From Gammaproteobacteria bacterium (lineage in GTDB: Bacteria > Pseudomonadota > Gammaproteobacteria > Arenicellales > Arenicellaceae): 6,830 bases of DNA. The DNA lies in contig DNHK01000087.1 in assembly GCA_003485905.1 (NCBI GenBank), positions 1 through 6,830 of the forward strand, read 5' to 3'. The position numbers were made by a program, and so were the translations under genes. Shown here piece after piece: positions 1-6,775 of the stretch. Below the pieces are notes generated by a model. That model was not told where the DNA came from. It worked only from the letters and a program-made list of their open reading frames with translations, and made no database searches. Every line of letters begins with the position of its first letter. Positions within the stretch are counted from its first letter, which is position 1.

Positions 1-858
1 TTACTGGATAGTATGTCTGTAAATGGTCCGCTTAACCTGCGTGTTTGGCACACGCTTAAATATCAAGCGTACGGTGTTGACGATGTTCCGGGTACCATTG
101 AGCTGATTGAAAATAATACGGCCAATAGTACAGACGATTATCTCGGCCTTTTGGGTATTGGAGAGCACGTATATCTGCCGATGTTTGATCTACCAAATGT
201 GACTGAACCGTATCCCGATGAGGTGGTGGATGAGTTTAGACAAATATCTCAGGCTGCGGCGAGCGGTGGTTACCGAATCAATGAACACTCTATGATGGAT
301 ATCACCATTACAAGTATCCTGGATGCATGGGAGCAAGTAAATGAAGTGACACCTCTGGGACCACTGCGTTGGAGTTTGGAGCATGTGCTAACTATCTCAG
401 AAGAAAATATTCAGCGTGCTCGGGATTTGGGTGTCACCTTGGCCGTACATCAAGTGTCCATGAATATGCCTCCATTTTTACAGCCACCTATGCGTAAGAT
501 GCAAGACAGCGGTATTATTTGGGGCTTAGGTACCGATGCAAGCGTTGTATCTGCTTATCAACCTTTTATTACTTTAGGTTGGGTGACGACTGGCAAATCT
601 ATTAACGGTAAAACTATTAATGAAGAGCCGCTAACGCGTGAGGAAGCATTGATTGCACATACACGCAGTAATGCTTTTCTACTGCACAAAGAAAATGATA
701 TTGGTACTCTTGAAGTCGGGAAATTGGCTGACATTGTGGTTCTTGATAAAGATTATATGACCATCTCAACAGATGAGATTTTCGATATTGAGCCGCAGTT
801 AACGATGGTAGGTGGCCGAGTCGTATACGATGCCGCGACACAAACAGCGACGCAGTAA
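1..858 (+). CDS. YtcJ-like amidohydrolase, C-terminal part (5' end outside window)
   Basis: C-terminal half of a metal-dependent amidohydrolase of the Amidohydro_3/YtcJ type. The reading frame is open to base 1, and alignment by eye with the complete paralogue at 2335-3948 indicates that roughly 255 N-terminal residues, including the HxH metal motif and any signal peptide, lie upstream. The ATG at 13 is therefore an internal methionine, not the start. Counting from that Met, visible active-site positions are the NEH histidine (residue 92), the LEH histidine (124) and the GTD aspartate (174). The end carries the family's typical GTLEVGKLADIVVLD and MVGGRVVY segments, which build the C-terminal beta domain. 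In the last 65 comparable residues I count 42 identities with the paralogue. The GIGEH segment (residues 48-52) is also shared. Substrate unknown. The family assignment is secure; the specific reaction is not. Confidence 0.9.
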   Translation, partial: LLDSMSVNGPLNLRVWHTLKYQAYGVDDVPGTIELIENNTANSTDDYLGLLGIGEHVYLPMFDLPNVTEPYPDEVVDEFRQISQAAASGGYRINEHSMMDITITSILDAWEQVNEVTPLGPLRWSLEHVLTISEENIQRARDLGVTLAVHQVSMNMPPFLQPPMRKMQDSGIIWGLGTDASVVSAYQPFITLGWVTTGKSINGKTINEEPLTREEALIAHTRSNAFLLHKENDIGTLEVGKLADIVVLDKDYMTISTDEIFDIEPQLTMVGGRVVYDAATQTATQ

Positions 859-865
859 TTGAGAA

Positions 866-880
866 TCAGCGTTACGCTGA
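866..880. repeat. Small perfect hairpin after the first amidohydrolase
   Basis: TCAGCG (866-871), loop TTA, CGCTGA (875-880): a perfect 6-base-pair stem 8 bases after the stop codon. A T-run (896-901) follows, but 15 bases downstream, so this is not a standard intrinsic terminator. It might attenuate transcription or protect an mRNA end. It could also be chance. Confidence 0.3.
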
Positions 881-920
881 AAATTCGGGTATAGCTTTTT
901 TATCAACACAGGGTGAATTC

Positions 921-1664
921 TTGAAATCTATATTAGTCAATAACCTTATGACTGGAGCTTTTGGTCTAGCGGCACTTTTTTCAGTCTCGGTGGTTTCGGC
1001 GCAACAGTATCCAGTTGGCTCTGATCAAGGGGTTGATGGTGAGGAACTATTTTCTGTTTGTGGTTTTTGCCATGGGATGCAAGGTCAAGGCGGTCCGGCA
1101 TTAGATGCGCCTCCGCTGGCAGGAATGGAAGCCTGGTATATTGAACGACAGCTGAAAGCGTTTAAAAATCGAGTTCGAGGTATGCACCCTGAAGACGTGC
1201 CAGGCATGCAGATGTCGATTGTTTCAGGAATGGCGAGGAACGATGCGACGATTAGGAATGTTGCTAAACACATTGAAAGCCTGACTCCCGGGGCTCCACC
1301 TGAACTAGCCAGAGGCGAGATTGCTGGTACGGCGCGACCTTTTATTTGGCGCTCGGAATACGCTAAATTGGAACATCCAGAACCCGCTGATGCTGGTCGA
1401 GGCGCTGAAATATATGCTGGCTCCTGCGCGGCGTGTCATGGTGCAAGGGGTGAAGGTAACCAGGTCTTGGGATCGCCAAGATTGACGGATCTATCGGTTG
1501 CCTACTTACACCGGCAATTGCAGTATTTTAAGAATGGTGTGAGGGGCAGTAATCCAGAAGATGTTTATGGTGCTCAAATGGCCATTTTTGCAAAGCTGTT
1601 GGCCGATGAGCAGGCGATTGCCGATGTTGTTGCCTATATAGATTCTATTGAGGTGGGCGAATGA
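921..1664 (+). CDS. Exported diheme cytochrome c (c4-like)
   Basis: Periplasmic electron carrier with two covalently bound hemes. A signal peptide (residues 1-27, likely cut after VSA) precedes two homologous cytochrome c domains. Heme motifs are CGFCH (Cys47, Cys50, His51) and CAACH (Cys169, Cys172, His173). The likely sixth ligands are Met98 and Met220, which fall at equivalent places in the repeated pattern QL-x-x-FKN-x-VRG...PEDV-x-G-x-QM. This clear internal duplication and the length of 247 residues fit the cytochrome c4/c553 group. The start is TTG at 921: it has an AGGGTG ribosome site (910-915) 5 bases upstream and supplies the Lys of the signal peptide; the alternative ATG at 948 leaves an N-terminus without positive charge and no good ribosome site. 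The gene overlaps the next one by four bases, so the two are probably co-translated. Its redox partner is unknown. Confidence 0.92.
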   Translation: MKSILVNNLMTGAFGLAALFSVSVVSAQQYPVGSDQGVDGEELFSVCGFCHGMQGQGGPALDAPPLAGMEAWYIERQLKAFKNRVRGMHPEDVPGMQMSIVSGMARNDATIRNVAKHIESLTPGAPPELARGEIAGTARPFIWRSEYAKLEHPEPADAGRGAEIYAGSCAACHGARGEGNQVLGSPRLTDLSVAYLHRQLQYFKNGVRGSNPEDVYGAQMAIFAKLLADEQAIADVVAYIDSIEVGE

Positions 1665-2308
1665 GAACGATAGCAAGCTTAGTATTGGTTAGTACCATTG
1701 TGTTCGGCGTTGCGCAGTCTGTAAATTCGCAGGAAGAAGCTTGGGAAAATGCTGATCGCATTGAAATTAAACTAGTTGATCCGTTGGATGAACCTCGGGG
1801 TTGGTGTGTTGATTTATTTGCGCATCTAAGAAACGCGTTGCCTTTGGGTGGATTTCAAGGCCATAACTGTTTCCTCGATATGCAGCGCGGCCCAACGGAA
1901 GATCAGGGTTTTGATGCCGCAAAACTTGATGAGCAAGGGATACTGCATTTGGCGTACTGGGACGTGTGTCTAACATTACATGATCCGAATCCCCGCTCAT
2001 TTGTAGCAGCTGAATCGTGTATCGGTGAAGCGGCTCAAGAATTTGAATGGAACAGTGACGGACAGATTATCCCTAAAATGGCACCGGAGCTTTGCTTGAC
2101 CTTAGGTTCAACGACTATACCCGGTGGCGGTCGCCTTGCACCCGTTGGAGCTCGACCACCCAAAGATAATGTAGATATCCCACAAATACGCCGGTTAAGC
2201 TTTGAGACATGTAATGATGAAAATGCTGTCTTGCAACGCTGGGAGCCTCGTCGTGAGTATGAACGAGTTGAGGCAACATTCCCTTCTCGTTTTTTAGACG
2301 CTAACTAA
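1661..2308 (+). CDS. Exported six-cysteine protein with ricin-type beta-trefoil features
   Basis: A 215-residue exported protein whose exact family I do not recognise. A signal peptide covers about residues 1-23 (hydrophobic core, VNSQ near the cut). The mature part has six cysteines (49, 70, 103, 120, 145, 184), enough for three disulfides. The spacing resembles a ricin B-type beta-trefoil: GWCVDL, HNCFLD, CLTLHDP...ESC...FEW (Trp130), then ELCLTLGS...ETC...LQRWEP, where Gln192-Arg-Trp194 is a true QxW motif. Such folds usually bind sugars or other ligands, but no catalytic motif is visible and carbohydrate binding is only inferred. The start codon overlaps the cytochrome stop (ATGA at 1661-1664), a sign of translational coupling. 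Because it sits between a cytochrome and an amidohydrolase, it may be a binding or partner subunit of a periplasmic complex. The export prediction is firm; the fold is moderately sure and the role unknown. Confidence 0.8.
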   Translation: MRTIASLVLVSTIVFGVAQSVNSQEEAWENADRIEIKLVDPLDEPRGWCVDLFAHLRNALPLGGFQGHNCFLDMQRGPTEDQGFDAAKLDEQGILHLAYWDVCLTLHDPNPRSFVAAESCIGEAAQEFEWNSDGQIIPKMAPELCLTLGSTTIPGGGRLAPVGARPPKDNVDIPQIRRLSFETCNDENAVLQRWEPRREYERVEATFPSRFLDAN

Positions 2309-2321
2309 ATCTTATCCGCTC

Positions 2322-2327
2322 GGAGGG
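2322..2327 (+). promoter_or_regulatory. Strong ribosome binding site of the second amidohydrolase
   Basis: GGAGGG lies 7 bases before the ATG at 2335 and is the best Shine-Dalgarno match in the window. It fixes the start codon, and it allows strong independent initiation although only 26 bases separate this gene from the previous stop. Confidence 0.75.
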
Positions 2328-2334
2328 TAAATAT

Positions 2335-3948
2335 ATGAGTAGAATTTTTTTAAATCTTAGTATGTGGCTAGCCTTATTGGTAATGCCGGTGGTTGGTATG
2401 GCGCAAGCGCCCGACCAAATATTGTTTAATGCGCAAGTACTAACTGTGGACGAAGATTTCTCGATCGCCAGTGCCATTGCGATTAGTGGTGAAAGAATCT
2501 TAGCTGTTGGTAGTGATCAAGAAATTCTAGCGTTGGCTAATGCACAAACCGAGCAAACCGATTTAATGGGTCGTACAGTTATTCCAGGGCTAATCGATAA
2601 TCACCTTCACTACCTGCGTGGCACAAATTTCGCCGCGTATGAAATCCCAATTCATGGGGTAACTTCTCGTCAGGAAGTTTTGGATCGCATTTCTGCCAAA
2701 GCAGAGGAGCTTGGCCCGGGTAAATGGATATTCATTTTGGGGGGATGGAATGAGCAACAATTTGCGGATAAAGCCGGTGGGTTTACCGGGGAAGAACTAG
2801 ATCTCGCGGCGCCTGATAATCCTGTGTTTATCCAAAAAACCTACAGTGCGTTTTATATGAACAGTTTGGCCGTTGCAGAAATTGGGCCTGCGTTACCGGA
2901 ATACTATGAGGGCGGGTCGGTAATTCGAGTTGATAATCGCACTGGTCGTTTTGTAATGGCCGAAGCGCTTAAGCATTTTCCATTTGCCGAAACGGATGCC
3001 GAGAGAATGGATGAAGTCAGGGCCTTCAATGAATATTTAAACAGTATGGGTGTCACAACCGCTTACGATGTTGGTTATCTCGATGGCTCATACGATCCGG
3101 TTGAGGCGCTTTACGAGATAGATGATCTTAGTGTGCGGGTTTTTTATGCAGCGCGTTATTGGGCGGACTCACCGCGTACTTCGATTGCTGCGGCAGAGTT
3201 ATTAGATCGCGAGGAACCTTTTCAAAGAGATGATCGTTTCGGCATGTTTGGGATTGGAGAGCATGTGCATGGTTATTTACATGATTCTACTGCTTCTGAT
3301 GTGCCGCTTGCAGATGAACTGTACGATGCTTGGACACTCATTGCTCGGTCAGCGGCCAAGAATGGTTGGTATATCAATGAGCATGTAATGCAAGACGGAA
3401 CGGCAAATCGAATGATGTCAATTGCTGAGGAGATCAGCAAAGATTATCCGACACGTGATTTGCGTTGGACTCTGGGACATGTCGATTTGATTAAAAAGGA
3501 GACTGTGGATCGGGCAAAGGATCTGGGCTGGAACATTACGCTGGCTAACCACACGGTAAAACCGAGGATGGAAGGTAAGGTTTCACCGCCAGTTCGAATG
3601 ATTCAGGATAGCGGGATACTTTGGGGAATGGGGTCTGACGGTACGATAGTTGCAACTTACAATCCGTTCCATACAATTTGGGAATATACAGCAGGGAAAA
3701 TATTTCCGGATATAGTTAAATACCAACCAGATGAAGTTATTACGCGTGAGGAAGCCCTCATCGCACATACTCGATCTAATGCGAGAATTCTATTTATGGA
3801 AGAGGATTTGGGTACTCTGGAAGCGGGTAAGTATGCCGATTTACTGGTTCTGGATCGGGACTACCTAACCGTACCCATTGACGATATTCGTAACGTTCAA
3901 CCTGAAATGACGATGGTTGGTGGCCGTGTTGTGTATCAGGCAAACTGA
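2335..3948 (+). CDS. Exported YtcJ-like metal-dependent amidohydrolase
   Basis: Complete 537-residue member of the Amidohydro_3 (YtcJ) branch of the amidohydrolase superfamily, which hydrolyses C-N bonds in amides and related compounds. A signal peptide (residues 1-24, MAQA cut region) places it in the periplasm. Next come the N-terminal beta strands (QILFNAQVLTVDE, the usual family opening) and PGLIDNHLH with the HxH metal ligands His90 and His92. Other likely ligands are His350 (INEH), His382 (LGH) and Asp435 (GSD). The C-terminal part has GTLEAGKYADLLVLD and MVGGRVVY. Many relatives have a K-x-x-x-DG stretch at mid-barrel; here, as in the paralogue at 1-858, the corresponding region reads GIGEH (306-310), so Glu309 or His310 may replace the usual lysine. 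That is inference. Substrate not predictable; the annotation 'imidazolonepropionase-like' or 'N-substituted formamide deformylase-like' would be overprecise. The strong ribosome site at 2322-2327 supports the start. Confidence 0.92.
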   Translation: MSRIFLNLSMWLALLVMPVVGMAQAPDQILFNAQVLTVDEDFSIASAIAISGERILAVGSDQEILALANAQTEQTDLMGRTVIPGLIDNHLHYLRGTNFAAYEIPIHGVTSRQEVLDRISAKAEELGPGKWIFILGGWNEQQFADKAGGFTGEELDLAAPDNPVFIQKTYSAFYMNSLAVAEIGPALPEYYEGGSVIRVDNRTGRFVMAEALKHFPFAETDAERMDEVRAFNEYLNSMGVTTAYDVGYLDGSYDPVEALYEIDDLSVRVFYAARYWADSPRTSIAAAELLDREEPFQRDDRFGMFGIGEHVHGYLHDSTASDVPLADELYDAWTLIARSAAKNGWYINEHVMQDGTANRMMSIAEEISKDYPTRDLRWTLGHVDLIKKETVDRAKDLGWNITLANHTVKPRMEGKVSPPVRMIQDSGILWGMGSDGTIVATYNPFHTIWEYTAGKIFPDIVKYQPDEVITREEALIAHTRSNARILFMEEDLGTLEAGKYADLLVLDRDYLTVPIDDIRNVQPEMTMVGGRVVYQAN

Positions 3949-3956
3949 GTATTTAT

Positions 3957-3968
3957 CGGGATTACCCG
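3957..3968. repeat. Short GC hairpin between amidohydrolase and DUF6152 gene
   Basis: CGGG-ATTA-CCCG, a 4-base-pair stem 9 bases after the amidohydrolase stop. No T-run follows, so it is too weak to call a terminator. The remaining 81-base gap shows no clear promoter. Confidence 0.2.
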
Positions 3969-4029
3969 GGTAGTATATTGTTACCCTGTTGGCTGCGGTT
4001 TGTGAATTCTCTGACGACGTGGAGTTAAA

Positions 4030-5079
4030 ATGACAATAATTTTTACAAGGCGATACTTGATCAAACTGTTGGTGATCCAACTGTGTTTGCTTATGCCGCA
4101 TGGAGCCCATGCGCATCATAGCGATGCTGGATTGGATACTGAGTCAGTTGTTGTATTAGAAGGTACGGTGACAAACTTTGTTTGGAACAATCCGCATATT
4201 TATTTCACTATGCAGCTTGATGGTAATTCGAACGATATTGATACTGCTGATTCCGTAAGTATCTGGGAAATCCAGATGGCGTCTATTCCTCCGTTGTCAC
4301 GGCGTGGTTGGAGACCTGATTCGCTAATAGCAGGAGAGACAATTGTTGCCAGAGTGCATCCGGCACTAGATGGTAGACCCTACGGATTGTTTGTTTCAGT
4401 AGAAAAAGACGGTAATTTATTGCCTGTAGGTGGTGCAACCAAAAATATAAATAACCGGAAAGCTGAATCATTAGAAGGTGTCTGGCGCGGCGACCGCTCA
4501 ACCATGATAGATTTCACGTCGTTTTTCGATCGGCTTGTAACTACCGAGAAAGGGACAGCTGCACGTGAGCAATTTGATGCGCTATCGGCAATGAATCCAA
4601 TGTCTTCTTGTGCAGCGGAAGTTGCACGGCCTACACCTGCCACCCTTGTTTCAGCGGGGTTTTATTTAGAAGAGATTGAATTTGTTGGAGATACGATAAT
4701 TCTGCGTAATGAGATTTTTGATGCAGAACGAGTTGTTTATATGGATGGGAGGGGGCATCCGGATAAGGCGGAACGCACTGTCCATGGGCACTCAATCGGC
4801 AGATGGGAAGATGATGTGTTGGTTGTAGATACCGTTGGCTTTGCCGACCATCGCTCTCCTTACCAAAACGGTATTCCATCAGGTGCCGAGAAGCATGTAG
4901 TAGAAAGATACCGCTTGAGTGATGATGGCACCCGAGTGATCGTGGAGATAATGCTTGAAGACCCAGAATACCTCGTCAGTCCCCTGACTGACACAATGGA
5001 ATGGATTTATGCTCCCGAGCAACAGCTGCTTAAGTGGAATTGTGATCAACAAACTGCCAGAAACTTTTTACCCGAGTAG
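4030..5079 (+). CDS. Exported DUF6152 protein with an additional C-terminal domain
   Basis: A 349-residue exported protein of unknown function. The signal peptide (1-28, RR then a long hydrophobic core, cut after AHA) leaves a mature N-terminus beginning HHSD, typical of DUF6152 proteins. Residues about 29-130 form that domain: the HHS start, LEGTVTNFVWNNPHIYF, RRGWRPDSL and AGETIVARVHPALDGRPYG match its usual pattern of a small beta-barrel-like periplasmic module. From about residue 147 (SLEGVWRG) a second region begins, with HPDKAERTVHGHSIGRWEDDVLVVDTVGF (242-270, written here as the diagnostic stretch) and VERYRLSDDGTRV (291-303). I associate this second block with uncharacterised secreted proteins that also occur beside DUF6152 genes. 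The N-terminal HH pair could bind metal, but this is untested. The start is supported by GGAG at 4021-4024. It lies 81 bases after the amidohydrolase and is probably in the same transcription unit. Confidence 0.85.
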   Translation: MTIIFTRRYLIKLLVIQLCLLMPHGAHAHHSDAGLDTESVVVLEGTVTNFVWNNPHIYFTMQLDGNSNDIDTADSVSIWEIQMASIPPLSRRGWRPDSLIAGETIVARVHPALDGRPYGLFVSVEKDGNLLPVGGATKNINNRKAESLEGVWRGDRSTMIDFTSFFDRLVTTEKGTAAREQFDALSAMNPMSSCAAEVARPTPATLVSAGFYLEEIEFVGDTIILRNEIFDAERVVYMDGRGHPDKAERTVHGHSIGRWEDDVLVVDTVGFADHRSPYQNGIPSGAEKHVVERYRLSDDGTRVIVEIMLEDPEYLVSPLTDTMEWIYAPEQQLLKWNCDQQTARNFLPE

Positions 5080-5160
5080 TTGGGTTCGTGATGCAGCGTG
5101 GTCAATGAAATTTAGTTTGATAGAAGTAGGGTAGTAGAGAAATAGGGCGGCAGCATAGAA

Positions 5161-6543
5161 ATGAAAGATGATGAGACATCCAGGGGTTTTAGTGGCGCGA
5201 TAAAGTCTGCTCGCGATCATGTGTGGCACCACATGACTCAGCATAGGCCATTTGAGGAGCACGACCCGATGCTGATTGTGAAAGGCGTCGGCATGCGCGT
5301 TACCGATGCCAAGGGTCAGGAATACCTTGATGCAACTTCAGGTGGGGTCTGGACTGCCAATGTTGGTTACGGTCGTGAGAGTATCGCAAAAGCGGTTTAT
5401 GACCAGCTAGTGACGATGAATTATTTTGCACAGTCGATTAGTAATATTCCAGCCTCTGAATTTGCTGAGAAATTAATCGCAAAAATGCCAGGAATGAGCC
5501 GTGTTTATTATTCTAGCTCGGGTTCTGAAGCAAACGAAAAGGGCTATAAAATGGTCCGTCAGATTGCGCATAAAAAGTATGACGGTAAGAAATATAAAAT
5601 TTTATACCGTAATCGCGATTATCACGGAACCACTATAACCGCGTTAAGTTCATCGGCGCATTTTGAACGCAGAGATCAATACGGGCCATTCACTCCCGGG
5701 TTTGTTGAGTTTCCAGATTGTTGTGCTTATCGATCTTTGATTGGCGATGATCCTGATTATGGGGTCAAAGCGGCTCTCGAAATGGAGAAAGTAATTCTGG
5801 CAGAAGGACCAGATACGGTTGGGGCCGTTGTACTTGAGCCAATAACTTCAGGTGGGGGCGTGATCGTACCGCCCGATGGTTATTGGGAAACCATTCAGGC
5901 GATATGCAGCAAGTACGATATCTTGATTCATATAGATGAAGTGGTCTGCGGATTTGGCCGCACCGGCAAATGGTTTGGATACCAGCACTATGGGGTTAAG
6001 CCCGATATAGTCACGCTGGGAAAAGGCTTGGCATCCGGATATGCAGCGATTTCATGCACTGTGACAACCGAAGAAGTTTTTAATTTGTTTAAAGGTGAAC
6101 CCAGTGATCGAATTGGTTATTTTCGTGATATCTCGACTTTTGCAGGTTGTATGTCTGGTCCAGCTGCGGCGCTTGAGAATATGCGCATCCTCGAGCAGGA
6201 AAACTTGGTGCAAAATGCAGCAGAAATGGGTGAATACTTGCTTGACCAACTGCATGATCTGAAAGACAAATATGCTCTTATTGGAGATGTTAGCGGTAAA
6301 GGCTTATTTGCCGGGCTTAAGCTTGTAAAAGATCGAGATTCCAAAGAGCCAGTAGACGAGTCGGTACCAATGTCGATTGTTAAGGACTGCATGCAGCAAG
6401 GAGTTCTTATTGGCAGAACAACCCGAAGTTTTCGAGAGTACAACAACACCATCATTCTAAGCCCTGCGCTCATTTCGACTCGAGAGGATATTGATGAAAT
6501 TATCCAGGCCGTCGATTTTGCCCTTAACAAGCATACTGTTTAG
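5161..6543 (+). CDS. tpa: Class III PLP aminotransferase, probable taurine-pyruvate aminotransferase
   Basis: Cytoplasmic PLP-dependent omega-aminotransferase of 460 residues, a normal length for the family, without signal peptide. Key residues are visible: SSGSEANE (119-126) for phosphate binding, the YHG segment (154-156) stacking on the cofactor, HIDEVVCGFGRTG with Asp259 for the pyridine nitrogen, the Schiff-base Lys288 in TLGKGLASGY, and STFAGC (325-330). The N-terminal DHVWHHMTQHRPFE, SGGVWTANVGYGRESIA, MNYFAQS and KILYRNRDYHGTT resemble, from memory, taurine-pyruvate aminotransferases (Tpa), which convert taurine and pyruvate to sulfoacetaldehyde and alanine. Related enzymes for beta-alanine, hypotaurine or other omega-amines cannot be excluded. 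The ATG at 5161 retains the conserved N-terminus; the only upstream ribosome-like site is AGGGCGG (5144-5150), 10 bases away and modest. No sulfoacetaldehyde acetyltransferase (xsc) gene is in the window, so the pathway is not confirmed here. The aminotransferase class is certain; taurine specificity is a medium-confidence call. Confidence 0.9.
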   Translation: MKDDETSRGFSGAIKSARDHVWHHMTQHRPFEEHDPMLIVKGVGMRVTDAKGQEYLDATSGGVWTANVGYGRESIAKAVYDQLVTMNYFAQSISNIPASEFAEKLIAKMPGMSRVYYSSSGSEANEKGYKMVRQIAHKKYDGKKYKILYRNRDYHGTTITALSSSAHFERRDQYGPFTPGFVEFPDCCAYRSLIGDDPDYGVKAALEMEKVILAEGPDTVGAVVLEPITSGGGVIVPPDGYWETIQAICSKYDILIHIDEVVCGFGRTGKWFGYQHYGVKPDIVTLGKGLASGYAAISCTVTTEEVFNLFKGEPSDRIGYFRDISTFAGCMSGPAAALENMRILEQENLVQNAAEMGEYLLDQLHDLKDKYALIGDVSGKGLFAGLKLVKDRDSKEPVDESVPMSIVKDCMQQGVLIGRTTRSFREYNNTIILSPALISTREDIDEIIQAVDFALNKHTV

Positions 6544-6643
6544 AGGTTTTAGGGGCTTTATAGCAGCTCGACTATGTTCCTAGTTAGAGTTAGATATTGA
6601 GCGAATGGATGCAGTCGGATATGCAGGAACTGCTAGATTGGAT

Positions 6644-6664
6644 ATTGGCGTCCCGAAGAGGATT
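6644..6664 (-). repeat. tRNA 3'-end remnant, copy 1 of a 21-base exact direct repeat
   Basis: Identical over 21 bases to 6808-6828. Read on the minus strand, 19 of these bases spell the last part of a tRNA: three T-loop bases AAT, the T-stem strand CCTCT, acceptor strand TCGGGAC, discriminator G and CCA. Beyond base 6664 the sequence no longer continues as a T loop (no TTCGAAT), so this copy cannot be a tRNA. It may be an attachment-site remnant of a past integration, a decayed tRNA from a tandem array, or part of a repeat element carrying a tRNA end. Confidence 0.75.
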
Positions 6665-6735
6665 GCATTCAGCGCATCCTGCGCCTCACCCATTGGGCGG
6701 CCTTCGGCCGTGCAATTTTGCTCCGGGCAAAATTG
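6661..6735. repeat. GC-rich multi-hairpin intergenic element
   Basis: Three potential hairpins in a row. First GGATTGC with GCATCC (6661-6680, one bulged base). Then CGGCC-TTC-GGCCG (6698-6710, perfect 5-base stem). Then CAATTTTGC-TCCGG-GCAAAATTG (6713-6735, perfect 9-base stem and 5-base loop). In 6671-6710 I count 29 G or C in 40 bases, well above the surrounding DNA. The block starts at the inner end of the tRNA-end remnant. It looks like a dispersed palindromic or REP-like element, or an RNA structure between tRNA genes. Repetition elsewhere in the genome cannot be judged from this window. Confidence 0.5.
6713..6735. repeat. Perfect 9-bp inverted repeat
   Basis: CAATTTTGC (6713-6721) and GCAAAATTG (6727-6735) around loop TCCGG. 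This is the strongest stem in the intergenic region. It lacks a following T-run on either strand, so it is not a standard intrinsic terminator. It could still be a transcript-end structure for the aminotransferase gene or part of a palindromic repeat. Confidence 0.55.
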
Positions 6736-6760
6736 TGAACCTAGAGAGGTTGAACCTAGA
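6736..6760. repeat. 10-bp direct repeat TGAACCTAGA, period 15
   Basis: TGAACCTAGA occurs at 6736-6745 and 6751-6760, separated by GAGGT. A tandem site with 15-base spacing could be a protein-binding site or a small duplication. There is nothing else to support a function. Confidence 0.45.
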
Positions 6761-6775
6761 TTCAGAACAACAACC

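Noticed and set aside
13..858. A complete 281-residue protein starting at base 13
   Set aside because: The frame stays open upstream to base 1 and the protein would lack the HxH half of the barrel that its paralogue has, so it is a truncation by the window edge.
859..920. A sigma-70 promoter before the cytochrome gene (TTGAGA and TATAGC)
   Set aside because: The spacing between the two boxes is 25 bases, too long for a normal promoter.
1..3948. A recent duplication that might still recombine
   Set aside because: The two amidohydrolases differ widely at DNA level and in many residues; they are old paralogues, not a recent direct repeat.
5080..5160. A promoter for the aminotransferase gene (TTGATA at 5117 with AAATAG about 17 bases on)
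   Set aside because: The -10 match is poor; an independent promoter is possible but not supported by sequence alone.
6117..6530. A 137-residue open frame on the minus strand inside the aminotransferase gene
   Set aside because: It is antisense to a well-conserved coding region, with no domain and a composition expected of a shadow frame.
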